From NCBI RefSeq assembly GCF_036924745.1, contig NZ_JAZHSD010000001.1:3038001-3102000 (forward strand): a DNA stretch of 64,000 nucleotides, read 5' to 3'. Below the pieces are notes generated by a model, which ran no database searches, was not told the DNA's origin, and was given only the letters and a program-made list of their open reading frames with translations. Positions 46,274 through 55,322 of the stretch are shown here, in pieces. This DNA comes from Bradyrhizobium sp. AZCC 1693. GTDB taxonomy: Bacteria; Pseudomonadota; Alphaproteobacteria; Rhizobiales; Xanthobacteraceae. How positions within the stretch are numbered: the stretch's first letter is position 1; every line of letters begins with the position of its first letter. A program made the translations under genes and the position numbers.

Positions 46274-49200
46274 CTACTCGGCTGCCTGCGCCACCGGCTG
46301 GCCGATCGCAGCTTCCAGGCGCGCGCATTCTCCGCGGAACTTCGCGACACTGGCTTCCTTGACGTGACCGTAGCCGCGAACGAGTTCCGCGGACTTCGCC
46401 AGCGCCACCAGACGCGGCCAGTCATGCGGCTTCGCCTTGTCGAGATGACGGAAAATCATCGCGGAATATTCGCCGGGCAATGCCCGTTCCATCCGGCGTT
46501 CGGCCGTGTAGCCGAACGGATCGAACGATGTTCCGCGCAGGAACTTGAACCGCGTCAGGAGTTCGAAGGCGCGAAAAATCCAGGAACCGAACTCGCGCTT
46601 GCGCAGATGTCCGGTCACCTTGTCGCGCGAAGCCAGCAGCGGCGGCGCGAGGCTGACTTTCACGCCCGGGTTGCCGTCGAACTGTTCCTTCAACACTTTT
46701 GCGAACTCGCCGTCGGAATAGAGCCGGGCGACTTCGTATTCGTCCTTGTAGGCCATCAGCTTGAACAGGCCCTTTGCAAAGGCCTCGGTGAGGTCATGCG
46801 AGCCGGGCGAGCCCTTGCCTTCGGCCGCGCGAACGCGCTCGACCTCGGCGAGGTAGCGCTTCGAATAGGCCTCATTCTGATAGTCCGTCAGGAACCTGGC
46901 GCGGAAAGCGATGCTCTCGTCGAGCGTCCGCTTCGCAGGCTGAGCGCCCGAACTCTTGAAACGCGCGGCGCTGACGACGCGCTGCAGGTCGTGCGCGGCG
47001 AGCCGGCCCCAGGAGAACGCCAGCCTGTTCATCTCGATCGCCGCACCATTGAGGTCGATCGCCTTCATGATCGCCTCCAGCGAAAGGGGAATCGCGCCGC
47101 GCTGGAACGCGAAGCCGAGCATGAAGGCGTTGGTGGCGATGCTGTCGCCCATCAGCGCCGTGGCGAGCCCGGTGGCATCGAGGATGTCGAGATCGGAGGC
47201 GCTGACGGCCCCGTTGAGCGACTCCCGCATCGTCCCCGCCTCGAAGTCGATGTCGGGGTTGATGACGAAGCTCGCGGTCGGCAGCAGGTCAGCATTGACG
47301 ATCGCCCGCGTCACGCCGCGCTCGGCCCGGCTCAGCGCCGGAATGCCGGTGGCGACCACGATGTCGCAGCCGAGGATGAGGTTGGCGCCGCCGGGCGCGA
47401 TGCGGACGGTTGCGAGATCATCCGCCTCGGGCGCGATGCGGACATGGCTCATGACGGCGCCGTTCTTCTGCGATAACCCTGTGAAGTCCAGCGTCGAGCA
47501 CGCCTTGCCGTCGACATGGGCGGCCATGCCGAGCAGCGCGCCGATGGTGATGACGCCGGTGCCGCCGATCCCGGTGACGAGGATGTTGTAGGCGCCATCG
47601 AGCGCAGGCGCGGCCGGGACAGGCAGATCGGCGAACAGCGCGGATGGATCGGCCGCGGTACGATCGGCCTTCCTCAGCCTGGCGCCATGCACGGTCACAA
47701 AGCTCGGGCAAAAGCCCTCGATGCAGGAAAAGTCCTTGTTGCAGTTCGATTGGTCGATCCGCCGCTTGCGGCCGAACTCGGTCTCCAGCGGCTGCACCGA
47801 GACGCAGTTGGAAACCGACGAACAGTCGCCACAGCCTTCGCAGACGCGTTCGTTGATGAAAACGCGCTTCGGCGGATCCGGATAGAGCCCGCGCTTGCGG
47901 CGGCGCCGCTTCTCCGCCGCGCAGGTCTGGTCGTAGATCAGGACGGTGAGGCCCTTGACCTCGCGCAGCTCCTTCTGCACCGCGTCGAGTTCGCGGCGGT
48001 GATGAACAGTCGCGCCTGATGGGAAGTAATTGCTGGGATATTTTTCGGGATCGTCGGAGACGATGACGAGGTGCCTGGCGCCTTCCGCCGAAACCTGGTG
48101 CGCGATCTGCGACACCGTCAGCCCGCCCTCCGCCGGCTGGCCGCCGGTCATCGCCACCGCATCATTATAAAGGATCTTGTAGGTGATGTTGACGCCGGAG
48201 GCGGCTGCTGCGCGGATCGCCAGCAGGCCGGAATGGGTGTAGGTGCCGTCGCCCAGATTCTGGAACACGTGTGGTTCGCTGGTGAACGGCGCCTGCCCGA
48301 TCCAGGTGACGCCCTCCGCGCCCATATGCGAGATCGTCTGGGTGCGGCGGTTCGGCACCGACAGCGCCATGCCGTGACAGCCGATGCCGGCCATGGCGCG
48401 GCTGCCCTCGGGGATCTTGGTCGAAGTGTTGTGGGGACAGCCCGAACAGAAATACGGCGTGCGCTGCAGCTTTGCCGCGCCGCCGCCATCCGCCGGCCGG
48501 TCGAACGCTTCGAGCTTTGCCAGACGCTGCTCCAGCGCCGGGCTGCGATGGCCAAGCTTGCGCAGCCGCGCCACGACCGCCGCCGCCACCATGGTCGGCG
48601 TTATTTCGCCTTCGCTCGGCAGCAGCGGCGCACCGCTCTCGTCGCGCTTGCCGACCACCGACGGTCGCCTCGACGCATCGACATTATAGAGAATGCGCAG
48701 TAGCTGGTCCTCGATGAACCCGCGCTTCTCCTCGACGACGAGCACATCCTGCAAGCCTTCCGCGAACGCCTTTGCGCCGGACTCCTCCAGCGGCCAGGTC
48801 AGCGCGACCTTGTAGATGCGAAGTCCCAGCGCCTGCGCCTCGGCATCGGTAATGCCGAGATCGGCCAGCGCCTGCCGGAGATCGAGATAGGCCTTGCCGG
48901 TCGCCATGATGCCGAGCCGCGCCGGCTTCGAATCCAGCACGATGCGGTCGAAGCGATTGACGCGCGCGAATGCCGCGACCGCCTGCATCTTCGGACCGTG
49001 CAAGCGCCGTTCCTGTTCCATCGGCGCATCAGGCCAGCGGATCGAAAGCCCGCCCGGCGGCATTTCGAAATCCGTTGGAAGAACGATCCTGATGCGATCG
49101 GGATCGCTGACGATCGAGGCCGAGCTTTCAACGGTTTCGGAAATCGCCTTGAAGCCGACCCAGCAACTTGAGTAGCGCGACAGCGCAAATCCCAAAATGC

Positions 49201-49747
49201 CGAGATCGAGATAATCCTGCAGCGTCGCCGGGTTGACCACCGGCATCAATGCTGCGGCAAACACCTGCTCGCTCTGATGGGCGAGCGTCGAGGACTGGCA
49301 GCCATGGTCGTCGCCGGCCAGCGCGATCACGCCACCGTTCGGCGAGGTGCCGGCCGAGTTGGCATGCTTGAGCGCGTCCATCGAGCGGTCGACGCCCGGG
49401 CCCTTGCCATACCAGATGCCGAATACGCCATCGACCTTGGCGCCGGGGAACATGCCGACCTGCTGGCTGCCCCACACGGCGGTGGCCGCAAGATCCTCGT
49501 TGAGACCGGGCGCGAACTCGATGTCATGCTGCTTGAGGAAGGTTTTCGCACGCCACAGCGCGTGGTCGTACATGCCGAGCGGCGAGCCGCGGTATCCGGA
49601 GATGAAGCCGGCGGTGTTGAGCCCCGCGGCCCGGTCGCGTTCGCGCTGCAACATGGGAAGTCGGACCAGCGCCTGCGTACCGGAGAGGAATATGCGCTTC
49701 ACATCCAGCCGGTACTTGTCGTCCAGCCCAACTTCCATCAACGCCAT
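46274..49747 (-). CDS. Fused indolepyruvate:ferredoxin oxidoreductase family protein
   Basis: Oxidatively decarboxylates aromatic 2-keto acids to acyl-CoA, using TPP and Fe-S clusters. At 1157 residues it is the fused alpha+beta form found in aerobic proteobacteria. In order: N-terminal keto-acid domain; YFCSGCPHNTS (about 430); TPP domain GDGTYTHSGLLAIRAAAASG (about 500) with YNDAVAMTGG; a 4Fe-4S segment CEGCGDCSSVSNC ... CNKDFSCIEGFCPSF (about 640); the gamma domain VTGIGGTGVITIGALLGMA (about 727) with GLSQKNGAVMSHVR; and a C-terminal domain usual in these fusions. It probably serves phenylalanine/tyrosine/tryptophan degradation, feeding electrons to a ferredoxin not encoded here. Confidence 0.94.
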   Translation of the reverse strand: MALMEVGLDDKYRLDVKRIFLSGTQALVRLPMLQRERDRAAGLNTAGFISGYRGSPLGMYDHALWRAKTFLKQHDIEFAPGLNEDLAATAVWGSQQVGMFPGAKVDGVFGIWYGKGPGVDRSMDALKHANSAGTSPNGGVIALAGDDHGCQSSTLAHQSEQVFAAALMPVVNPATLQDYLDLGILGFALSRYSSCWVGFKAISETVESSASIVSDPDRIRIVLPTDFEMPPGGLSIRWPDAPMEQERRLHGPKMQAVAAFARVNRFDRIVLDSKPARLGIMATGKAYLDLRQALADLGITDAEAQALGLRIYKVALTWPLEESGAKAFAEGLQDVLVVEEKRGFIEDQLLRILYNVDASRRPSVVGKRDESGAPLLPSEGEITPTMVAAAVVARLRKLGHRSPALEQRLAKLEAFDRPADGGGAAKLQRTPYFCSGCPHNTSTKIPEGSRAMAGIGCHGMALSVPNRRTQTISHMGAEGVTWIGQAPFTSEPHVFQNLGDGTYTHSGLLAIRAAAASGVNITYKILYNDAVAMTGGQPAEGGLTVSQIAHQVSAEGARHLVIVSDDPEKYPSNYFPSGATVHHRRELDAVQKELREVKGLTVLIYDQTCAAEKRRRRKRGLYPDPPKRVFINERVCEGCGDCSSVSNCVSVQPLETEFGRKRRIDQSNCNKDFSCIEGFCPSFVTVHGARLRKADRTAADPSALFADLPVPAAPALDGAYNILVTGIGGTGVITIGALLGMAAHVDGKACSTLDFTGLSQKNGAVMSHVRIAPEADDLATVRIAPGGANLILGCDIVVATGIPALSRAERGVTRAIVNADLLPTASFVINPDIDFEAGTMRESLNGAVSASDLDILDATGLATALMGDSIATNAFMLGFAFQRGAIPLSLEAIMKAIDLNGAAIEMNRLAFSWGRLAAHDLQRVVSAARFKSSGAQPAKRTLDESIAFRARFLTDYQNEAYSKRYLAEVERVRAAEGKGSPGSHDLTEAFAKGLFKLMAYKDEYEVARLYSDGEFAKVLKEQFDGNPGVKVSLAPPLLASRDKVTGHLRKREFGSWIFRAFELLTRFKFLRGTSFDPFGYTAERRMERALPGEYSAMIFRHLDKAKPHDWPRLVALAKSAELVRGYGHVKEASVAKFRGECARLEAAIGQPVAQAAE

Positions 49748-49935
49748 TCGTCCGCTCCCCGTGGCACGTTCCGCCGGTTATTTGAACCGGTCTAATTGCG
49801 AACAGAATGCACCGGTTTTGCTATGCGTGCCCAGCGTGAATTCATGGCCGCAGGACATATCTCGCTTGTAGATCAGCCCGCCTCTTGCCGAAAACCGCCT
49901 TCTTTGAAACGCTGCCGCGCAAAGGGAGACCAGGG

Positions 49936-50880
49936 ATGACAGAAGCGGCGTTCACGACCGAACTATTGGAAAGCGGCAATCTGCTGGTGGGGCCATGGCG
50001 GCAGCCGAAGCAGATGCTTCACGCGCAGGTCTACGACTCCCACGCCTCGATCCACGACGATGCGACCGCGCAAAAGCTCGGCTTTCAGGGCGGCACCATC
50101 GAGGGCCCGACTCATTTCAGCCAGTTCGCGCCTTTGTGCGAGCGGATCTGGGGCCAGGCCTGGTTCGAGACCGGCTGCCTTTCGGCGCATTACCGCAACC
50201 CTGCCTTCGAGGGCGAAGAGGTTCAGGCCAATATCGAAAAGCCGAAGGCGGGCGAGAGGATTTGCGCGATCGGCATGACCAGGCGCGACGGCACCGAGAT
50301 TTTGCGCGGCACCGCATCGATCGGCGGTGACGGAACAGACACGGCGCTTTCCCGGCGGCTCGGCGAACTAAAACCGCTGGCCGATCCCGTCATTCTCGCC
50401 GATCTCAAGGTCGGCATGAAGACGCCGCGCCAGACGGTGAAGATGGATTTCGACCAGCACATGGGCGATCTCTATCCGTTTTCGCTTGAGCAAAAGCTGA
50501 AGGTCATCACCGAACCCTCGGCGTACTATTCGCAGGAGCTCAATCCCTGGGGACGCGCGATCATTCCCATGGAGATGCTGAGCGTGCTGTTTCAGTATCG
50601 CGCCCGCGAGGACCGGCTGCCGGTCCGCGGGCCGGCGGTCGGGCTGTTCGCCGATCAGGAAATCCGCCTGCTGCGCGGGCCGCTATTCGCAGGCGAGAGC
50701 TACGTCACCGAGCGCGAAGTGGTCGCGCTCAGCGGCAGCCGCCGCACCGAAAGCGTGTGGGTACGCACGACCGTGCTCGGAGCCGACGATGCACCGGTTG
50801 CAACCATGTTGTTGAACATGGCCAGTATCAAGGACTCCTACGCCAACTACGAACGGGAGCACAAAGCGCTGTACGGCTAG
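49936..50880 (+). CDS. Hotdog-fold (MaoC-like) protein
   Basis: A 314-residue protein of probable double-hotdog architecture: the first half has GFQGGTIEGPTHFSQFAPL with AHYRNPAFEGEEVQANIEKP, resembling MaoC/acyl-CoA dehydratase or thioesterase folds; the second half includes IIPMEMLSVLFQYRAREDRL and VGLFADQEIRLLRGPLFAGE. I do not see a clear catalytic dyad, so the activity is uncertain. ATG at 49936 follows GGGAGACCAGGG. Two enzyme genes follow closely (CMD, SDR), forming a likely operon. It is divergent from the indolepyruvate oxidoreductase. Confidence 0.8.
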   Translation: MTEAAFTTELLESGNLLVGPWRQPKQMLHAQVYDSHASIHDDATAQKLGFQGGTIEGPTHFSQFAPLCERIWGQAWFETGCLSAHYRNPAFEGEEVQANIEKPKAGERICAIGMTRRDGTEILRGTASIGGDGTDTALSRRLGELKPLADPVILADLKVGMKTPRQTVKMDFDQHMGDLYPFSLEQKLKVITEPSAYYSQELNPWGRAIIPMEMLSVLFQYRAREDRLPVRGPAVGLFADQEIRLLRGPLFAGESYVTEREVVALSGSRRTESVWVRTTVLGADDAPVATMLLNMASIKDSYANYEREHKALYG

Positions 50881-50920
50881 GTGAGCCTCATCCGCTATCG
50901 CCAACAAGGACAACAACAAA

Positions 50921-51475
50921 ATGGCACGCCTGCCCTACCTCGAAGCCGGCCAGGTCGCCCCCGAATACCGCGACATGCTCAAGCGCAACACCAACCTGCA
51001 CAAGCTGCTGGTGAACTCGCCCGACATGGCGCGCGCCTTCAACGGCGTCGGCGGCTACATCCGCTTCAACAGCAAGCTCGATCCGCGCCTGCGTGAACTC
51101 GCGATCCTCCAGGTCGGCTGGATGGAGAAATCCGAATATGAGTTCACCCATCACGTGAAGATCGGCAAGGAATTCGGCGTCACCGATGACGATATCGCCG
51201 GGCTGATGGCCGAGACCGAGGGTAAGCCCTCCAAGCTCGAACCGCTGACGAAGGCGATACTGCGCGGCGCCCGCGAGATGGTGCGGGAGCTGGCGATGTC
51301 GGAGGCGACCTTCTCTGAGATCAAGCAAAAACTCTCCGACGAGCAGATGGTCGATCTCGTGCTCACCATCGCCTTCTACTGCGCCGTGGTCCGCGTGCTG
51401 GCGACGATGAAGATCGACAACGAACCCTATTACAAAGAGGTACTACAACAGTACCCGATCCCAGGAGTGGAATGA
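50921..51475 (+). CDS. Carboxymuconolactone decarboxylase family protein
   Basis: A 184-residue all-helical AhpD/CMD-type protein with RLRELAILQVGWMEKSEYEF-type core (here LRELAILQVGWMEKSEYEF) followed by THHVKIGKEFGVTDDDIAGL. It lacks the CxxC redox pair of AhpD, so it is more like the decarboxylase/gamma-carboxymuconolactone branch, or a detoxifying member. In an operon with the hotdog and SDR genes (40 bases before, 1 base after). Likely part of catabolism of an aromatic or other acyl compound. Confidence 0.9.
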   Translation: MARLPYLEAGQVAPEYRDMLKRNTNLHKLLVNSPDMARAFNGVGGYIRFNSKLDPRLRELAILQVGWMEKSEYEFTHHVKIGKEFGVTDDDIAGLMAETEGKPSKLEPLTKAILRGAREMVRELAMSEATFSEIKQKLSDEQMVDLVLTIAFYCAVVRVLATMKIDNEPYYKEVLQQYPIPGVE

Positions 51476-51476
51476 G

Positions 51477-52277
51477 ATGCGCCTGAAAGATCGTGTCGCC
51501 ATCGTTGTGGGCGCGGGACAGAGCCCCGGCGAGGGCATCGGCAATGGCCGCGCCACCGCGCTGACCTTTGCGCGCGAAGGCGCCAGGGTGTTGTGCGTCG
51601 ACAACAATCTGGCCTCCGCCCAGGAAACCGTCGACATGATCGCCGCGAGCGGCGGCACCGCCACGGCGTTCAAGGCCGACGTCACCAAAAATGCCGACCT
51701 CAAGGCAATGGTAGAGGATGCGCAACGACGCTGGGGCCGCATCGACATCCTGCACAATAATGTCGGCGTCAGCCTGTCCGGCGGCGACGCCGAGCTGCTC
51801 GACATTTCAGAGGAGGCGTTCGACCGCTGCGTGGCGATCAACCTGAAGAGCTGCGTGCTGGCGGCCAAGCATGTGATCCCGATCATGCGCCAACAAAAGA
51901 GCGGCGCGATCATCAACATCTCGTCGATGGCCGCGATCACCACCTACCCTTATGTGGCCTACAAGGCGACCAAGTCGGCGATGATCGCCTTCACCGAACA
52001 ACTCGCCTACCAGAACGCGCAATACGGCATCCGCGCCAACGTCATCCTGCCCGGCCTGATGAACACGCCGATGGCGGTCGATACCCGCGCGCGCGAGTTC
52101 AAGAAGAGCCGCGCCGAAGTCGAGGCCGAGCGCGACGCCAAGGTGCCGCTGCGCCACAAGATGGGCACCGGCTGGGACGTCGCCAACGCCGCGCTGTTCC
52201 TCGCGTCCGACGAAGCGAGCTTTATTACCGGCGTGACACTGCCCGTAGATGGCGGGGCGAGCGTGCGGCGGGGATAG
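51477..52277 (+). CDS. SDR-family oxidoreductase
   Basis: A 266-residue short-chain dehydrogenase. The cofactor loop is longer than usual (VVGAGQSPGEGIGNGRATAL). DNNLASAQETVD follows, then HNNVGVSLSGG, INISSMAAITTYPYVAYKAT with the catalytic Tyr/Lys (YKATK), and VDGGASVRRG at the end. Starts one base after the CMD stop. With CMD and the hotdog protein it may form a beta-oxidation-like or ring-modifying module. Substrate unknown. Confidence 0.92.
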   Translation: MRLKDRVAIVVGAGQSPGEGIGNGRATALTFAREGARVLCVDNNLASAQETVDMIAASGGTATAFKADVTKNADLKAMVEDAQRRWGRIDILHNNVGVSLSGGDAELLDISEEAFDRCVAINLKSCVLAAKHVIPIMRQQKSGAIINISSMAAITTYPYVAYKATKSAMIAFTEQLAYQNAQYGIRANVILPGLMNTPMAVDTRAREFKKSRAEVEAERDAKVPLRHKMGTGWDVANAALFLASDEASFITGVTLPVDGGASVRRG

Positions 52278-52283
52278 ATTCGG

Positions 52284-52371
52284 GTAGGGTGGGCAAAGGC
52301 GCACCGCGCCGTGCCCACCATTCTCTCGGCGAAAAAAGATGGTGAGCACGCTTGCGCTTTGCGCACCCTAC
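52284..52371. repeat. Palindromic intergenic repeat, family D copy 2
   Basis: GTAGGGTGGGCAAAGGCGCA...GTGCCCACCAT pairs with ATGGTGAGCACG...TTTGCGCACCCTAC. Same element as 17683-17773. Confidence 0.9.
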
Positions 52372-52692
52372 AGCATCTCGCTAGCGCACAATGGCCGCGA
52401 GACAATGAGTTCCGACCGCCCGCATCTTTACCTTTGGTTAGTAACTTTCTCTTAAGGGTTGCGGCGATTGGGCGGTCTTTTTGACGCCCGTACTCACGCA
52501 ATTTTGCGCCAGCGTTTTTGTCCGGCCATCTGTGTGATTCGACACATTCAATCGATTCCAGTGACACGATGATGTGACAGCGCATCGTCGCTTGTCGAAA
52601 TACCGACTCGTTGCGGTCGCACGAATTTCACGTGCGCTCGCTATTACGCGCCACAAGAATTGTGGCAAGCGCTCAGAGAATGCCGAGGCACC
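52372..52692. other. Intergenic region, no gene seen
   Basis: About 320 bases, lower in GC than the genes around it. No recognisable promoter or RNA. The following small gene begins at 52693. Confidence 0.45.
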
Positions 52693-52917
52693 ATGAACGA
52701 AGAATTCGACTACGACCTGACGCCGTCCCAATGGGAAGCATTGAAAGCGTTGCGGACGCCGGCATCAAAGCTGCCGCGCATGAGCCGCTACACGATTGAC
52801 GGCCTGATCGCGCTCGAGCTTGCCGCCATGAACGGCGATGCGCCCGCCATCACGGCGAAGGGACGCAAGGTGCTGATTCGCGGCTCGTCGCTGCTGTTGC
52901 AGGATCTGGCGGCCTGA
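52693..52917 (+). CDS. Small hypothetical protein
   Basis: A 74-residue protein MNEEFDYDLTPSQWEALKAL ... SRYTIDGLIALELAAMN ... ITAKGRKVLIRGSSLLLQDL. Helical, charged, no signal peptide or membrane segment; the pattern of two helix regions and a short strand could be a winged helix. GAGGC upstream of ATG 52693. No family recognised; codon use matches neighbours, so probably real. Confidence 0.7.
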   Translation: MNEEFDYDLTPSQWEALKALRTPASKLPRMSRYTIDGLIALELAAMNGDAPAITAKGRKVLIRGSSLLLQDLAA

Positions 52918-53146
52918 CCGCGCGGCATTGCGCACCTGCAGCATAAATTCCGGATTGACCGCACCTGATTCCCTGACATATCGGAGTTCCATCGACTGAG
53001 TGGCAACTAGGGTTCCGGATGGCGAGACCGCCATCGCCGGTCCGAGCGTTGCGGAAACCGCGGTAGCACGCGGCTGCACCCGAGGGACAAAAGCCCAGAG
53101 GAGGAGATGTCGAGATCTTGTTCGCGCCAGATGGCACGGAGGTCTC

Positions 53147-54025
53147 ATGTCGTTGCTCTCGCTTGCCCTCGTCGTCCTCGCCGCCTTCATCCACGCCACC
53201 TGGAATCTGCTCTCAAAGCGTGCGGCAGCGGCCGGCGCGGCCTTCGTGTTCGCCTCCAACCTGATTTCCAGCATCGTCTATCTGCCGTGGATGATCTGGA
53301 TTCTGGTGCATGGCGAACTGACCTGGAACTGGCCCGTCGTCGCCTGCATCGTGCTCAGCACCGTGATCCACCTCGCATACAGCCTGTGCCTGCAGCGCGG
53401 CTATCAGGTCGCGGACCTCTCGGTGGTCTATCCGATCGCCCGCGGCACCGGGCCGATGCTGTCATCGATCGGCGCGTTCATCCTGCTGCGGGAAACGCCG
53501 ACCACACAGGGCATCGTTGGCTTGTTCGCGGTCGTTGCCGGCATCGGCCTCATCACGACGCAGGGCGACCTTTCGGCGTTCCGGCAGCCGCGCGGCCTGG
53601 ACGGCGTGCGCTGGGGCACGGCGACGGGTTCGCTGATCGCGAGTTACACCGTCGTCGACGGATACGGCGTCAAGGTGCTTGGGATTCACCCCGTCGTGCT
53701 TGACTGGCTCTCCAACCTGTTGCGCTTCTTCCTGCTGGTGCCGGTCGTGATGAGGGACTGGCCGGGGGCGAAGAAAAGGATGCAGGGCCATTGGTGGCTG
53801 GCGCTCGGCGTCGGGGCGCTCGCGCCGCTATCCTACATCCTCGTGCTGTCCGCCATCGAGATGGGCGCGCCGCTCAGCCTCGTGGCACCGGCGCGCGAAA
53901 TGTCGATGATGGTGGGCGCGCTGTTCGGCATGCTGATCCTGGGCGAACGGGTCACGGCATGGCGCGTGGTGGGGTGCGCGATCCTGATTGGGGGCGTCGT
54001 GCTGCTGGGATCGGCTAAGGCGTAG
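53147..54025 (+). CDS. EamA-family transporter
   Basis: A 292-residue inner-membrane protein with about ten helices in two EamA repeats: LSLALVVLAAFIHATWNLLS at the N-terminus and VGALAPLSYILVLSAIEMGA with GMLILGERVTAWRVVG at the end. GGAGG precedes ATG 53147. Related to PhnA-/RhaT-like permeases that move small metabolites out of or into the cell. Not clearly tied to the neighbours. Confidence 0.9.
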   Translation: MSLLSLALVVLAAFIHATWNLLSKRAAAAGAAFVFASNLISSIVYLPWMIWILVHGELTWNWPVVACIVLSTVIHLAYSLCLQRGYQVADLSVVYPIARGTGPMLSSIGAFILLRETPTTQGIVGLFAVVAGIGLITTQGDLSAFRQPRGLDGVRWGTATGSLIASYTVVDGYGVKVLGIHPVVLDWLSNLLRFFLLVPVVMRDWPGAKKRMQGHWWLALGVGALAPLSYILVLSAIEMGAPLSLVAPAREMSMMVGALFGMLILGERVTAWRVVGCAILIGGVVLLGSAKA

Positions 54026-54040
54026 GTGCGAGCCGACTCC

Positions 54041-54167
54041 GTGTCCCGGACGCGGTGCAGCACCCTTGTGCTGCTCCGCAGAGCCGGGACCCACGGCCGC
54101 ATCGTATGGACCCCGGATCTGCAGCGCACCACGCCGCAAGCGCGGCGTGCTGCGCAGCGTCCGGGGA
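54041..54167. repeat. Mosaic palindromic intergenic repeat, family I
   Basis: TCCCGGACGCGGTGCAGCAC, GTGCTGCTCCGCAGAGCCGGGA, then CCCCGGATCTGCAGCG, CGCCGCAAGCGCGGCG and GCGCAGCGTCCGGGG. Several nested hairpins between convergent genes. Confidence 0.8.
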
Positions 54168-54196
54168 ACGCAGTCCCTACCCGTCGCTCGCCGTTC

Positions 54197-54580
54197 TCAC
54201 ACCGGCTTCTCGTCATCCGTCACCGGCGAGGTGATCACCAGAAACACCAGATCGACCAACCCCGAATTCGAGATCGCGTGTTCGACACCCGGCGGCAGGA
54301 AGATGAAGTCGTGCTTGCGCACCACGTGGTTCTTGCCGGCGATTTCCATCAGCCCTTCGCCTTCGAGCACGTGATAGATCTGCTCCTGCACCAGATGCTT
54401 GTGGCGCGCGACATGTGCCATCGGCTGGTACATCGAGATCCGGTAGTCGATGTGACGGGAGCCCGCGGTCTCCGGCATGACCAGCGGTTTTGACAGCGCG
54501 CCGCCGAAATGATTGGGGAATTCGCGCCACGGCACTTCGGCGATGTTGCGAATGAAGGCGCCGTTATCTTCTGAAGCCAT
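54197..54580 (-). CDS. Single-domain cupin protein
   Basis: A 127-residue cupin: motif 1 in VARHKHLVQEQIYHVLEGEG with His, His, Glu metal ligands, motif 2 in LPPGVEHAISNSG. Small cupins include dioxygenases, isomerases and sugar-binding proteins. It is the last gene of a three-gene operon (TPP enzyme, SDR, cupin), 17 bases after the SDR stop, so a role in the same pathway (metal-dependent ring or side-chain chemistry, or quality control) is likely. ATG at 54580 with GGAGG upstream. Confidence 0.9.
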   Translation of the reverse strand: MASEDNGAFIRNIAEVPWREFPNHFGGALSKPLVMPETAGSRHIDYRISMYQPMAHVARHKHLVQEQIYHVLEGEGLMEIAGKNHVVRKHDFIFLPPGVEHAISNSGLVDLVFLVITSPVTDDEKPV

Positions 54581-54597
54581 GATGGCCTCCTCTGTCG

Positions 54598-55302
54598 TCA
54601 GATCACCAGCGCCCCGCCATCGATATAGACGATCGATCCGGTCGCAAAGCCGTTCGCCATGAAACCAAGGATCTGCCGCGCGATATCTTCGCCAATGCCG
54701 ACGCGGCCGACCGGCAGCGACGCCGCAGCTTTCGCCAGCATGTCGCGCCGCGCCTCTTCCGGCATCGCGGCGCGAATCGGGGTGTCGATGATTCCGGGCG
54801 AGACCGCGTTGACGCGCACCGGCGCCAGTTCGAGCGCTAGCGCCCGGGCCAACGATTCCAGCGCGCCGTTGGCGGCGCTGACGATCGCCGAGTTCGGGCG
54901 CGGACGAACGCTGAGGAAACCCGACACCAGAGTGAGCGATCCGCCGGGGCGAATTTCGGCCCGCTGCGCGACGCGCCAGGCACCCCAGAATTTCCCCTCC
55001 ATCGTTCCCCGCACATCCTCCATCGCCACCGTCTTGAACGGACCGGTGCGAAGCTGCGCCGCCGTCACCACGACATGATCGACCGGGCCGCAGCGCTGGA
55101 ACAGCTTTGCCACGCTGTCATCGCTGGTAACATCGGTTGGAATCGCGATCGCGTTCAGCTTCTCCGCCGCCTTGTCGAGCCGCTCGACATTGCGCGACGC
55201 AAGGATGATTTCGGCGCCCTCGCGCTTCGCCATCTCGGCGGTCGCAAGACCGATGCCGGAGGAACCACCGACGACGACGACTTTCTTGCCTGCAAGCAAC
55301 AT
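54598..55302 (-). CDS. Atypical SDR-family oxidoreductase lacking catalytic Tyr/Lys
   Basis: The 234-residue protein has the SDR cofactor motif VVVGGSSGIGLATAEMAKRE, TDVTSDDSVAKLF and LTLVSGFLSVRP (catalytic-Ser region), and the usual C-terminal INTPIRAAMPEE-like segment (here IDTPIRAAMPEEARRDMLAK). At the position of the YxxxK pair the sequence is NSAIVSAANGALESLARAL, so both Tyr and Lys seem replaced. It may be catalytically altered or non-catalytic. Second gene of the TPP/SDR/cupin operon; 20 bases after the TPP enzyme stop. ATG at 55302 preceded by GAGGG. Confidence 0.88.
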   Translation of the reverse strand: MLLAGKKVVVVGGSSGIGLATAEMAKREGAEIILASRNVERLDKAAEKLNAIAIPTDVTSDDSVAKLFQRCGPVDHVVVTAAQLRTGPFKTVAMEDVRGTMEGKFWGAWRVAQRAEIRPGGSLTLVSGFLSVRPRPNSAIVSAANGALESLARALALELAPVRVNAVSPGIIDTPIRAAMPEEARRDMLAKAAASLPVGRVGIGEDIARQILGFMANGFATGSIVYIDGGALVI

Positions 55303-55322
55303 GGGATTTCCCTCGCGTGAGA

